In this document: positions 12,110-22,696 of the stretch, in pieces
How positions within the stretch are numbered: position 1 is the stretch's first letter
Layout: every line of letters starts with the position of its first letter
The notes under the pieces: generated by a model
Databases searched by the model: none
What the model was told of the DNA's origin: nothing
Seen by the model: the letters and a program-made list of their open reading frames with translations, nothing else
Translations under genes and position numbers: made by a program
NCBI GenBank assembly: GCA_034440635.1
Contig: JAOTON010000383.1
Coordinates: 744,001 to 808,000, forward strand
From: Lepas anatifera
Taxonomy: Eukaryota; Arthropoda; Thecostraca; Lepadidae
DNA: 64,000 nt
Direction: 5' to 3'

Positions 12110-15010
12110 GCTGTCCAGGAGTACCTGTGCTCATCAGGGACACCTATGCTTTCTGGGGGGGGCTTTGCTTAGATGAGGCACCTGTGCCACCCAGGGGCGC
12201 CTTCGCTCCCCAATGGACGCAACCTAGCTATCCAGGGGCATCTTTGCTGTTCCGGGGGTGCCTTTGATACCCAGTGCCCAAGGGGAGCTTTTTCTTATCC
12301 AGGTTCACCATGGTATTGAGGGGCGTATTTTTATTCAAGGTAACCTATACTACCCAGTGGCGCCTACCCTATGCAAGGGGCGCTTAGGCTATCCAGGGGG
12401 CGGCAATTTGCTATGCATAGGGCGCCCTTATGCTCTCCATGGGCACCTCATTCAGAGGGTGCCTCTGATATTCAGGGGCGCTTTTCCTATCAACAGGGTA
12501 CCTGTGCCATCTTGGGGCTATTCTTATCAAGGGACGCTGCTGTTATTCAGGAATACCTACACCACTGTCGAGGGTCGCCTTTGCTACCCAGAGGTGCCTT
12601 TACTTCTTAGGAAATTTGGCGCCCGTGCTTTAAGGAGTGCTTCAGCATCGATTGATTGCTATATTATTGGGCTTAGGTGCACGTGAACCTTGAGCTCATG
12701 TAGCGCCCATATTGTTGCTAAGGAACGCTTATGCTATCAAAGGGCGCCTTTACTATCCAGGGCCGCTGTTTTATTCAAGGCAGTCTGTTCTATCCACGGG
12801 CATCTGATATTTCGGGGGCGGTGCCTAGGTTATTCAGGAGGCGGTTTTTTTCTCCACAGGGGCGCACTATTGCTTTCCAGGGGCGCCGTTACTGCCCAGG
12901 GGTGTCTTTCTATCCAGGGGCGCATATGCTGTCTAGGTGTATTTTTCAATCACAGACATGATTGAAATACATGCCCCTACGGTATCCTGGGGTGCTTTTT
13001 GTCTCCGGTGAGGCGCTATTTTTCTCTTCCGGGCACCAGTTTATCCAAGGGCACCTATGCTGTCCAGAGAACCTTTGTTATCTAGGGCTGCCTTCGCTGT
13101 TAAGGGGCACCTTTGCTACCCAAAGGGAGCATTTTACTTTCCTGGAGTGCTTATTTCCATCTAAGGGGAACATATGCTATCTTGGAGCGCCTTTGCAAAC
13201 ATGGGGCGCACTTTTCTATCCAGGTGCGCCTTTGCACTTGAGGGGGCGCCTCTGCAATCCAGGAGGAGCCCAAAATAGATGGAGAATAAGAATCCTGAAA
13301 TAAGGCGCTCGAACACTGAAATAAAGTGCCTAGTTATCAGAAAGAGGCACTCATCTGCTGAGCGGGGAGGACTGCTGGTTGGTGAGGGCAGCGTTCTCGG
13401 AAACGGGGCGCACATACTGAAAAAAGGCACCCGGTTGCAGCGATGGAGCGCTAAGCCTTCAGTTATAGGTTAATGAAATGTGGTTAAAGGCAGTCCATGC
13501 TCAAATTGAGCGCTCAAGCCCTGTAACAGAGCGCGCGACTGTCAGACAGGTGTGCCAAACCATAGACAGTAGGGCAGCTGAAGATGGAAAGGGACACCTA
13601 TGATATCCTGGGGGCGCCTGTACTCTCAGGTGAGGCGCTTGTTTTCTTTCTCAGGCGCCTAGTTTATCCATGGCCGCCTATGCTGTCCAGATCATCTATT
13701 TCAAGAAGGGTTAATTTTACTGTCCAGGGGCACCTTTTCTATCCAAGGGCGCATATGATATCTGTAGGGCGCTTTATGCAGAGGGCGCCTAGGCTGTCCA
13801 AGGGTGCCGTCCTAACCAAAGGCCGCCTTTCACTTCCCTGAAGTGCCTATTTCTATGTAAGGAGTGCATATATTATCTAGGAGTGCCCTTGGTATACGGA
13901 GACACCTTTTTGTCCAGCGGCGCCTTTGCTCTTGAGGGGCGCTGCTCCAATCCAGGGTAGCTGAAGATGGATAAGGGACATCTATGTTATACAGGGGGAG
14001 CCTGTACTTTCCAATGGGGCGCTCATTTTCCTTCTCAGGCACCTAGTTTATCTAGGGAGCGCATAGGCTATCCAAAGGCTCCTTTGCTTTCGAAGGGGTG
14101 CCTTCCTAGGGGCGCCTTTGCTGTCCAAAGCACTTGTGTTATCCAGGGTTGTCTTTGCTGTCCAGTGGCGCCTTTGCTATCTAAAAGTGCATATGATATC
14201 CGTCGGCGCTTTATCCAGTGGGCGCCTGGACTATCAAAGGGCACTTTTTCTATCCAAGGGTTGCATTTATTTTCCTGAAGCGCCTATTCCTATCTAAGGG
14301 GCGCATATGTTATCTAGGAGCGCCTTTGATACCAGGAGGCGGCTTTTTGTCCAGGGGCACCTTTGCTCTTGGGGGGCGCTGCTCCAATGCAGGGCAGCTG
14401 AAGGTGGATAAGGGACATCTATGTTACACAGAGGGCGCCTGTACTTCCCAGTGGGGCGCTCGTTTTCCTTCTCGGGCTCCTAGTTTATCCAGGGGGCGTC
14501 TAGGCTATCCAAAGGCGGCTTTTCTATCGAAGGGGTGCCTTCCTAGGGGCGCCTTTGCTACCCAGGGGCGCCTTTGCTGTCCACGGCGTTTGTGTTATCC
14601 AGGGTTGTATTTGCTGTCCAGGGGCGCCTTTGCTATCCAAGGGTGCATATGACAAATGACATCCGTAGGGCGCTTTTTCCAGTGGGCGCCTAGGCTATCA
14701 AAGGGCGCCTTTTTCTACCGAAGGTGAGCATTTTATTTTCCTAAAGCGCCCATTTCTATCTAAAGGGCGCTTACGTTGTCCAGTTCACCTATGTTACCAA
14801 GATTTGCCTTTGCTGCCCAGGGGCGCCTTTCCTAGCCAAGGGCGCATATGGTATCCGTAGGGCGCTTCATCCAAGGGGCGCCTAGGCTACCCAGGGGCGC
14901 TTCATCCAGGGGGCGCCTAGGCTACTCAGGGGTGCATTAGTTCCCCATGGCGCAATCTTGCTATCTAGTGGCGCCTTTTCTTTGCCGGGGCGCTTTTGTT
15001 AGCTTTCTAA
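12110..15010. repeat. GGGGCGCC minisatellite with higher-order repeats
   Basis: A degenerate tandem array has units of roughly 20-30 bp with consensus near CTATCCAGGGGCGCCTTTG. Some units differ by only a few bases, others strongly. Larger blocks beginning GCTGAAGATGGA recur near 13577, 13963 and 14397, giving a higher-order period of about 390-430 bp. The block holds SfoI/KasI-type GGCGCC palindromes at almost every unit. Long open frames on the plus strand (repeating LLSRGAF-like residues) are repeat by-products, not genes. The array lies wholly inside the 9208-15274 element. Confidence 0.8.
12725..12855. repeat. Direct repeat, copy 2 (pair with 11916-12045)
   Basis: Same sequence as copy 1 apart from one extra T in the terminal T-run. 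It is embedded in the minisatellite array. Confidence 0.8.
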
Positions 15011-15167
15011 ATTTCATCTTCAACATTTCACTGAGGCGCAAAAGACCAGTAAAGGCGTCTAGTGTTTGGGCAGGGACGCTTTGCCATGGTTTTAAGGAGT
15101 ATGTGTTCATTCAAGTGGAATAAGTGGTATCTACCACCTTGGCGCACGAAATGGGTACAGGCGCGCC

Positions 15168-15202
15168 GCTCATATCGGGCGCCTTCGGCGCCCGATATGA
15201 GC
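15168..15202. repeat. Perfect 16-bp hairpin near the right end of the hAT-type element
   Basis: GCTCATATCGGGCGCC (15168-15183), spacer TTC, then its exact complement GGCGCCCGATATGAGC (15187-15202). It sits 72 bp inside the right terminus. Its perfection contrasts with the decayed array beside it. Confidence 0.85.
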
Positions 15203-15282
15203 TGAGCTTTACTGGGGCGCTTCGGAGCTAAGGGGGGGGCCGGGCCCCTGGGCCCCCCCTTGGATCCGTCACTGGATCTAGG

Positions 15283-16985
15283 GAAGTCGTTCTGAAAATT
15301 TAATAATGCATTTTTGAGGGATCCGCCAACCTCAATGATCTTTTACCTCAATGATCCGCCAAAAGATAGCAGAGACTATTCAGGACAATCAGTCGTCTAC
15401 AACTTCATGTAGTGTTCTCTTGCAGACAATTTTCTGTGTCTTGAGAGGTCACATAATTAATTACGCTTCTTATAAGCGAAAACAAGCGCAGTCGGTAATA
15501 AAAGACATTGAAGACAAAATAGCTGTGGCCCAGAAAGCCCAAAACGCCTTCCACCTGGATGATATAATTGAACAACGGAACAAACTAATTGAAGAATTGA
15601 CAAGCAAGGGTATGTTTCTAGCCAAATTCCGGTGGCGTTACCTGGCAGAAAGGAGGACCGAGTATTTCCACGGCATACCAAAACGCAATAAACCTAGAAA
15701 AATCTGCAAAACATTATTTACAACTAAAGTCAACGAGTTTGGACAAAATAATTTGACAACCGAAACAGACGAAATGCTCTCGGAAGGACAGTCCTTCTTT
15801 GAGGAGCTTTATCAGATCTTCCGGGACGGAAAAATGTCTAAACACCTCAAAAGCAGTGTAACAACACTCATTCCTAAAGAAGGGAAAGATAATCGAAAAT
15901 TGGAAAACATGCGTCCCATTAGTCTTCTAAATACATTCTACAAAATAATTACGAAGTGTCTCGCCAATCGCCTGGCAAATGTTATAAAAAACTATCATTG
16001 ATGAGGACCAGACTGGTTTCATCAAAGGGCGTTACATAGGGGAAAACGTAAGGCTCATTCTGGATGTCGTTGAACACTGCAACTCTAATAAACGGCTGGC
16101 TCTCTTGCTGGCTTCCGACATTCGAACCGCCTATGATTCAGTGGACTGGAATTTCAGGAAGCAAGTAATTTCACATTTTGGCTTTGGAAATAACTTTAAA
16201 AGATGGATTAACATCCTATATAGCGATGAATCCGATTCTTGCGTAACATCTTCAGCTCAAATCAATGGAAAACTTTCCCGGCCTTACAAAATCGAACGAG
16301 GCCTTAGACAAGTTGCCTTCTCAGTTGTTTATTATTTTTGGTCTGTTTTGAACCACTATTAGAATATTTACGGCGGTGTGTGGTCTAGAGATAAATAACA
16401 CAGAAATTAAGGTATCGGCATACGCTGATGACGTTACGCTTATACTGGACGGCAGTGCTGACTCTCCGTCAAAGTGTTTCACTATTTTTTCTAACTTCCA
16501 CAAGATATCTGGTCTGAACCTTAATTACCGCAAAACACAAGCCCTCTGGGTGGGGAGAGGAGCCCACTATCAAAGTAAAATCTGTCCTGAGTTTGATATT
16601 CAATGGCCGGAAGAAACTATGGAGGTTCTAGGCGTTAAAATATCAAATGATTCGAATACAGATATGGCCAGCATAAACTACGAAAACAAATTTGAAAGCC
16701 TGAAAAGCCGTTTGACGCCATGGAACGGTAAACATCTTGACAGCTTTCGGAAGAATACACCTTGTCAAATCCGAGATGCTGTCTCAGCTTGTGTACCTTA
16801 TGACTGTCCTCCCTGCGCCTAAACCAGATTTTGTCAAAAAGGTTGAACGGGTGATCTTTGGCTTTGTTTGGGGCAGTAAGAGAGATCGAATCAAGCGAGC
16901 AACGCTCAAATCAAAATATAAACCCCGGTCTGCGACCTGGGCTAACGCCCCACCGGCGCAGGAGAGCCGCATGACAACGTGCTGA
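15283..16985 (+). pseudogene. LINE ORF2 3' part: reverse transcriptase domain (broken)
   Basis: This continues ORF2 after the hAT-type insertion. A frame at about 15351-16001 carries the EN-RT linker (KFRWRYLAERRTEYFHGIPKRNK, typical of the L1/Tx1 group) and the first RT blocks (SVTTLIPKEGKDN, MRPISLLNTFYKIITKCLANRLA). The frame shifts near 16001; the following frame gives DQTGFIKGRYIGENVRLILDVVEHC, ASDIRTAYDSVDW, GLRQ and a stop at 16362. Another frame (16376-16822) has SAYADDVTLIL with the catalytic Asp pair, then the thumb-like LNLNYRKTQALWVG and LGVKIS. Similarity is lost by about 16985. The block between SFFEELYQIF and KMSKHLKSS looks shortened, so part of the RT N-terminus is deleted. 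Confidence 0.75.
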
Positions 16986-17079
16986 AATCAAACCATATTT
17001 TGTTTTCAATGTATCTCTTCATAAGCCTGTAGGTCAGTGTTATCATTCTTTTATTTGAAATAACTAATAAATGTCTAAT

Positions 17080-17150
17080 GGTCTGCCCCGAACTCGAACC
17101 GGGCACCCCTGATCAAGAGCCAGGGCCTCTAACCACTAGACCACTGTCCC
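17080..17150 (-). pseudogene. tRNA-Lys(CTT)-like relic
   Basis: Read on the minus strand, the segment has a D arm (GTCTAGTGGTTAGAGGC) and an anticodon stem CCTGG/TCAGG with loop CTCTTGA (anticodon CTT, Lys). It also has a paired T arm CCCGG-TTCGAGT-TCGGG. The acceptor ends (GGGACAG and GCAGACC) pair at only the first two positions, so a working tRNA is unlikely. It could be a pseudogene or the head of a tRNA-derived SINE; no clear SINE body or tail is seen. Confidence 0.6.
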
Positions 17151-17329
17151 ATGCGGTAACAACTCCCACTAGCCCTACACCTGTGACCCGTAAGGAGGTC
17201 GCTGGCCGGTTTCGCTCAACCAAAACGGTGCCGTGATCGTGGCGCCGGGTGCTGTGTTCGTACAGAAAAGGCATGGTATAAAGTTGCTCTTAGAAGATGA
17301 ACTAAACATTATATTGGCCTAGAATTACT

Positions 17330-17611
17330 TGTATCGGCGACCCAGGACCGTAAGCTAGCTTCATGCCAAATTTCATCCACTTCCATTCATTTTAAGAACT
17401 TGAAACCATAGTGAGAAGCAAACATGTTCCGAGAAATTTAGCTCCTTGGAATACCCTTTCGGACGAATTACTCAAAAGCCGTTGGAGACACGTGGGTAGT
17501 GTAAATGAATGAAATGACCGCAATCGATTTTCCTATTCAGCCATGTTAATTCTGAGCACGTGAGTGACGTGTGCTCGGAACTGAGAAGCTACAAATGAAA
17601 GATTTTCTACT

Positions 17612-17674
<63 letters not shown>

Positions 17675-17900
17675 CACTGAATTTCAATATCACGATATCC
17701 ATCTTCGAATATTATCAGGCGTAAGCAATGTTCTTTCATTATCTGAAATGAAATGCCAAATCGGCGCATTAGATCGCGAGATATTAACATTTGAACTAAA
17801 TGTGCAAAAATGCAGTCCCCTGGCAGAATGGCAAAAACTAGGTCAGAATTTTAAGTTTTCCACTCGAAATTGGGCCATTCCACCATAAATCGACCAAAAA
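17330..17900. repeat. Diverged member of the ~840-bp dispersed repeat (see 39436, 62695)
   Basis: By eye this aligns over several blocks with 39500-39960. Shared blocks are TGC(A/C)AAATTTCATNNNCNTCCA, GACGAATTACTC-like then GAGACACGTGGG, CAGCC(A/G)TGTTAATT, TTATCTGAAATG, and ATTAGATCGNGAGATAT. It is clearly older than the other two copies and is interrupted by an (AT)n run. Confidence 0.55.
17614..17673. repeat. (AT)n microsatellite
   Basis: About 60 bp of uninterrupted AT dinucleotide. Confidence 0.95.
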
Positions 17901-18159
17901 TTTCGTAAAATAGAACCCTTCTATTTTTTATTCTCTCCGAAATTGGTGTCAAGGGGGTTTCAAAGGTGTAGAATCTAACCATGGTGCCAAAAAGTTATTT
18001 GAAAATTTGGTATGGCAGATATAGCCTCCGGCATTTTTCGGGGGTCACCATGTAGGCATTGTTTTGAAAGCCTATAGTTTTGCCATTTTTTAAATGATTG
18101 TAACGATATTTTACATTTTTTGTTCAACATTTAGCACGTTTTGATTTGGCTATCTTCGA

Positions 18160-19450
18160 TTTTTATATTTCGGCAAAATTGACGTCATGTCCTCGTGACC
18201 TAGTTTTTGAACGGTGACCTTGACCCGCAGTACTGTGAAATTTATAAATTCGTGTAAAACATTTTTACCTTTGGAAACAATATTTAAGATAAAGTAATAA
18301 AAAATATGGCTTTCGCGCTAAATATACTACTTCTTACTTCCGAAACATGACACTAGGTGTCACTATGGAGCTGTACCATCCTAACTCACGGTATGGTTAA
18401 TGCCAGTGACGACGGAACTTCCGAATTTAAGAGGGGCACCATGGAATTTTCAACCAATTTCTTTCCCGTCAACGCCATAGGGGGTGTAAACCCTTACACG
18501 CACAGGGGGGGTTGTTGCAGCCCCCCTCAGGTTTTTCAAGAATTGAAAACGAGCTTCTTAAGTTAGAGTCTTGAAATTTTATATAGCCTCTGACGCATTC
18601 ATTGCGGACATCTTGCCAAAAGAATTCTTCCTACCCTTCAACGTCACGGAGTTATGACCTCAAGAGTGGAGGCATGTTGGCGTCATTTGGGCGCCTGTAC
18701 CCGTTTTCACGTGAATGCTCCAGACTCGTATCGTTCTTTTGCATCATTTGCTCATGAACTGTCCCAGAATATTTTCTTCCAGTCTTCCAGGGTCATTTTT
18801 ATCAGGGTAGACCTTTATGTCATTTTTTTACATTCAATGACCTTTATTTGACCTTGCGTGACCTCAGTAATAACTCTGTCGAATAGCGACTACAGATACG
18901 TGTTTCAATTCGGTATTTCTAAATGACATGAACACCGAATTATTTGACTTGCGTCCAATCGGGCTTAACCTTTTTCGACCTGTGACCTTTTTTACCTTGA
19001 AAGGGGGAAAGCAGAAACAATTGAAGAAGCAAACTTACTTGGAGTAAATGATGCAGAATGGTTTATGAATATTCAATTTGAATGATATGAACACTAAACT
19101 ATTTGGTTTGCATATTACATGGACTTCACTTTTTCGAAATTTGACCTTATTTGACCTTGAAGGAGGTGTAAGCAATAACACATGACGAAGGAGGCACTTG
19201 CCGTAACTGATGCAAAATTTCTTATGAATAGTCAATTTGCATGAAAATGACACTGAACAAGACGTTTGTTTTTCTTCCAAAACGGACTTGACCTTTTTCA
19301 ACCTTTGAACTAATTTGACCTTGAGAGGGAAGTAAGCAGTGACAGATGATTAGAAACTCACTTAATTGGCGTAAATGATTCAGAATGGCTTATGAATAGT
19401 CCATTTAAATGATGTGGACTCTGAACTAGTTACTGTCACTTCTAAGGAGT
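18160..19450. repeat. TGACCT-rich region with a ~163-bp tandem repeat
   Basis: TGACCTTGACC-type motifs recur throughout. From about 18880 to 19440 there are roughly three and a half imperfect tandem units of about 163 bp. Each contains GTAAATGATGCAGAATGG, then TTATGAATAGTCAATTTG, then ATGACACTGAAC, then GACTTGACCTTTTTCNACC and TTTGACCTTGA. The anchor phrase starts near 19045, 19207 and 19371. 17900-18160 and 19450-19617 hold nothing recognisable. Confidence 0.65.
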
Positions 19451-19619
19451 ATTTTTGAGCTCTGAACCAGTCCCATGCAATGCAATGCACCACTAAAAGT
19501 CACCAATGGTTTGATTTTAGTGCCTAAAACTTCTTCATTATAAAAGAGCTAAAATAATGAGTATGCTGAGCAAAATCCACTACGAGCTTACCATAGGTCA
19601 AGTTTAAACACGATATTCA

Positions 19620-20180
19620 GATATTCAGAAAGGTATCGATGATACCCCTGATGTCTCTTTTCTTTGGATCCTGGGCCACTGCAAAATTCAAGGAAATGAA
19701 AAGGCCGATGAGCAGGCAAAAAAGTCCCTAGAACTTAGAGAGATCGCACCCTTAATGTGGTCTGGAGATGATAGCAAAGCTCTCCTCCAGGACAGCATCC
19801 GGAAGCAAATTCAAAATAACTGGACCACAAACCACAGCGCCCACCTATTCTATATCAAGCATAACATCGGTTACTGGCCCAGTTCCAACCAAAAGAGTCG
19901 CCGGCGCGAGGTTATTCTAACCAGACTCAGAAATGGACACACAAAATTAAATGCCTATTGGAACGCGGGTACCTGTGGTACCTGCGACGCAATGGAGAAT
20001 CCCTATCAAATTCTCATCGATTGTCCCCAGCACAATACCCATCGGCAACCCATGCTAGATTACTGCCGAATCCAAAACATCCCTGTAGACCTAAAAACTC
20101 TGCTCGGTAACGACCATCCTGAGCTACTCGAAAAAGTCTTTACATTTTTAAAGGACTCTGGGCTAGAGAAGTTTCTATAA
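19620..20180 (+). pseudogene. Copy A: ORF2 C-terminal fragment (end of RNase H plus zinc motif)
   Basis: 187 codons in frame with copy B's ORF2, starting DIQKGIDDTPDVSFLWILGHC and ending GLEKFL-stop. It holds the last RNase H block (GNEKADEQAKKSLE, with the fourth catalytic Asp) and a C-terminal CX2CX7HX4C motif (CGTCDAMENPYQILIDC; the His is replaced by Gln in this copy). WIPGHC reads WILGHC. There is no upstream catalytic domain, so it is a dead fragment. A native start does not exist; the frame is simply open from the truncation point. Confidence 0.8.
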
Positions 20181-20779
20181 ATCACCCCTCCCAGTATATA
20201 TGATGGAGGGTGCATGGTGCACCCCCAAAGTAGGACTTGCCTATTTTCCAATCATAGATGATCCACCGCAAAATTTAAGCAATAGTTGCTTAACCTTTAA
20301 ATGGTTTATCGTAGGCTAAGGATAGGTTATGTTAGGCTAGCTTTGAAATCAGGTTAGGTTATATAGGTTAGATTTCTTCACCGCAGTGATACCTTTCACT
20401 GCGGGTCTATGCTAACCACACCTATACTCTTACTAACAATCTAACTATCCTCTCACACTTCTTTTCCTCTGCGCGGCGGCTGCCCAGCCGGAGAGGGGAG
20501 CTGCAACCTCACCTCCGGGTTGCAGGGTAAATTCGCGGCACCCTGGCCAGGTGTTTAGCGCACTTTCTAAAATACGAAAATTATTGAGTTAACGGAGGAT
20601 TTCGAGTAACGTAGACAAGCGGACATCAGTAGCTGACACACAAAATTCTAAATTCTAAATTCCAAATTCTAAATTTAAGGTCTTCAACCACAGAAATAAC
20701 CTTCGCACTCTGCGGGTTTAAACTTATTAAAAGACCTCCCTTGGCATGGCTATGCCATTGCCACGACCGTCCATTTGCA
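20181..20779 (+). other. Copy A 3' UTR, first part, with hairpins
   Basis: Three stem-loops are visible. GGGTGCA-TGG-TGCACCC is at 20208-20224. CCGCAGTG, 8-nt loop, CACTGCGG is at 20381-20404. CTGCAACC, loop TCACCTCCG, GGTTGCAG is at 20501-20525. The first two are shared with copy B and the third with copies B and C. The UTR is broken at CATTTGCA (20772-20779), the hAT target site, and continues at 27840-28016. Confidence 0.7.
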
Positions 20780-21443
20780 CAGGGGCGTAGCAACGGTTTG
20801 AAAAGTGGGGGGGCCAACCTTAGAGGGGGCCCACCTCAAGGGGGCCCCAGTCCACGGGGGCCCATAATTATAAATAAAAAATTAGTTAGCTCGTTTGGTG
20901 TCAATAAGGCGCGCATGCACACAAGGATGTCAATATATGGAAAATTGAGAAATTAAATTTTGCCCTATGATTTCGAGTTGTACCTATTATGATCGAATAA
21001 ATCATAGTAAAACGCCAAAAAAACATTTTTTTTTACCAAGGCCCATTTCAAATACGACATAGATTTTTAAGCTTTTTTGGAGGATTTCAGTCATTTTTTA
21101 CCACGAGCGCGTTTTTTTATATTTACAGATGTTTAGGCCCTTTTCATCACATTTACAAAATTAAGAACTGTTAAGAAAACTACAGACAATGCTTTGGTAC
21201 CAAATAGCCAGCCCCCTCCAACAGCAAGCGCAGACCACCGGATGTGACGTCGCACCTCGTAGCATATAACATGGAAAAATTAAATGGTTAAATATCCAAA
21301 CTTTTGCAAAAATAGGCCCAGAATCGAAAATAAAATGTTTATCCATTGCATTTGGGATAAATTTGATTACCGTGTATTCTCACAAATTTGTATGCTGGAA
21401 GTGCCATTAGCAGCAGTTTAACACACGGCTCAATGGTGAAGGA

Positions 21444-21485
21444 ATTCCTCCACGCCCGTGTGACGTCACTCGGGCGTGGAGGAAT
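21444..21485. repeat. 15-bp inverted repeat around a TGACGTCA site
   Basis: ATTCCTCCACGCCCG (21444-21458) and its exact complement (21471-21485) enclose the 12-nt spacer TGTGACGTCACT, which contains the CRE-like palindrome TGACGTCA. The symmetric layout suggests a cruciform-capable site or the core of a small foldback element. No regulatory role is shown. Confidence 0.8.
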
Positions 21486-21769
21486 CCCTCTTGAACGTAC
21501 CTTTAAGTAAAGGTATCTTGGGATAATCGATATCCTCACTTCGCTATGCCTAATCAACTTGTATTTGCTTATTCAATGACGAAAATGGGAACATTTATTT
21601 AGGTTATTACAGATCTCTTCTTGTCATCATTACAGATTGATTTAGGTGAAGCCTGATCACAATAAATACGCCTAGCTATATTTCGATGCCTAAAATGCAG
21701 AGTTCCAGCATAACTGCAAGTGCAATGTAGGTACTTGATGGCCAGCTTTGTGATGCCGAGGAGGTGTGG

Positions 21770-21830
21770 GCATGGTGTTATAGTGGTTAGCAGCCTTGCT
21801 TTCCACGCGACCAACTCGGGTTTAAGGCAC
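21770..21830 (+). pseudogene. tRNA-like relic (possible SINE head)
   Basis: There is an A-box-like TATAGTGGTTAGCAG and, about 30 bp on, a B-box-like CGGGTTTAAGGC, with a poorly paired cloverleaf between. It is degenerate, with no intact acceptor stem. It lies inside the 7-kb hAT-type element. Confidence 0.4.
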
Positions 21831-22159
21831 AGCAGATTCCTTGTGCAAGGAGCAATTTGACTCCCAAGAAACCCCTCCAACAGGGAAAGAGTTGGCGACG
21901 CCATATAACCCTGGCATCGAAAGACGTCGCGCCTTTCGATGGCTAAGGGACGACTGTTGCTCGGCATTTGGTGCGGGGACCGTGTCCGATTCATATTTTG
22001 TGTTGGGATTGGGATGGTGTTTGATTGGGCCCAGTTCTTGGGACTCATTTGGAAACACTCGGGTAGTAGGTGCCTTGGCTTTTTTACGAAGCGCTCCTCC
22101 TCCAGGGGCTTGCAGGCAGCGTACTACCGAACTTGAAAGTTCCCTGACAAGCTTTTGGG

Positions 22160-22275
22160 CCCGTTTGGGTTTCTTGTTCTATATTACAGTTACTGATAGT
22201 TGTATATTCGTTGCGGGGGCCCACCTCAAAGAGGGGGGGCAGTATCTCCCTGACCCCCGGTTCCTATGCCTATGC
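22160..22275. repeat. Internal duplicate of the hAT right terminus
   Basis: This matches 27720-27839 by eye: TTTCTTG..ATATTACAGTT, then GTTGCGGGGGCCCA, a long G-run, and CCCCCGGTTCCTATGCCTATG. It has all the terminal features but no matching 8-bp duplication. It suggests an internal tandem duplication or an insertion of one copy beside another. Confidence 0.65.
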
Positions 22276-22696
22276 CGCCCAGGGACCGCTAAATTATCTC
22301 GAAGGGCCCCAAGGTCCAAACCATGGCTCAGGAACCCAGATCAGTCAGCTCAAGGGCCTAGACCAGTGCATTAGCCTCGGGACCAGCTTATCAAGGGATC
22401 CTACATAAGCACAGGACCCCTAGAAGCTCATCACAGGGGAGTTCCAGATTCCCACAGGGTGCCAGATTAGCTTAGGGGCCCGGTTCAGCTCGGAGGTCCC
22501 CAGGTCGGCTTATGTAGGGTCTCAAAACAGCTCAAGGGACTTGTTCAAGCTCACGGATCCCAGCTTAGCTCAATGATGCTAGAACAGTTCAGGGCCACCA
22601 TACCAGATCAGAGGCCCCAGTTAAGCACAGTGGTACCCAGATTAGCTCAGGGCCCCAGCTAGGCTTAGGGGGTCCCAGGGTGGCTGATATAGAGTC
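22276..22696. repeat. CAGCTCAGGGGCCC degenerate repeat, left block
   Basis: Imperfect ~40-bp units rich in GGGGCCCNNNTNAGCTCA. The block resumes on the far side of the nested element at 27105-27720, so the nested element inserted into a continuous array. Confidence 0.6.

Larger units (their letters stand above)
9208..15274. mobile_element. Large hAT-type non-autonomous element (6067 bp) loaded with satellite
   Basis: Terminal inverted repeats CAGTGACGGATCTAGG (9208-9223) and its counterpart ending TTGGATCCGTCACTG (to 15274) are flanked by a perfect 8-bp duplication, GATCTAGG at 9200-9207 and 15275-15282. An 8-bp duplication with CAGTG-type ends is diagnostic of the hAT superfamily. Subterminal G-runs (AAGGGGGGGCC-like) sit inside both ends. 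No transposase frame is present. The inside holds a second, smaller hAT-type element (9296-9827), a GGGCCC-rich degenerate repeat (10030-10860), a TGACCT-rich tract (11180-11910) and about 3 kb of GGGGCGCC minisatellite (12110-15010). A perfect 16-bp hairpin sits near the right end. The element split the LINE ORF2, so it is younger than that LINE. Confidence 0.85.
6260..16985 (+). mobile_element. Tx1/L1-type LINE, decayed, split by a hAT-type insertion
   Basis: This is a two-ORF non-LTR retrotransposon. ORF1 (coiled coil plus RRM-like region) is at 6342-7595. ORF2 (endonuclease, then reverse transcriptase) is at 8428-9207 and 15283-16985. Removing the 9208-15274 insertion and one 8-bp duplication rejoins ORF2. 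The RT shows L1/Tx1-group features: a GFIKGRYIGEN block, a DSVDW block and an SAYADDVTLIL active site. An in-frame stop in ORF1, several frameshifts in ORF2, a lost catalytic Asp in the endonuclease and a missing RT 3' part show it is dead. The 5' limit and the exact 3' limit are uncertain; coding similarity fades near 16985 with no poly(A) tail visible. Confidence 0.8.

Noticed and set aside
12258..14652. Plus-strand frames through the GGGGCGCC array
   Set aside because: Repeat-driven; LLSRGAF-like units simply translate the satellite.
12110..15010. CRISPR-like array
   Set aside because: Repeats are contiguous and degenerate with no unique spacers, and the context is eukaryotic.
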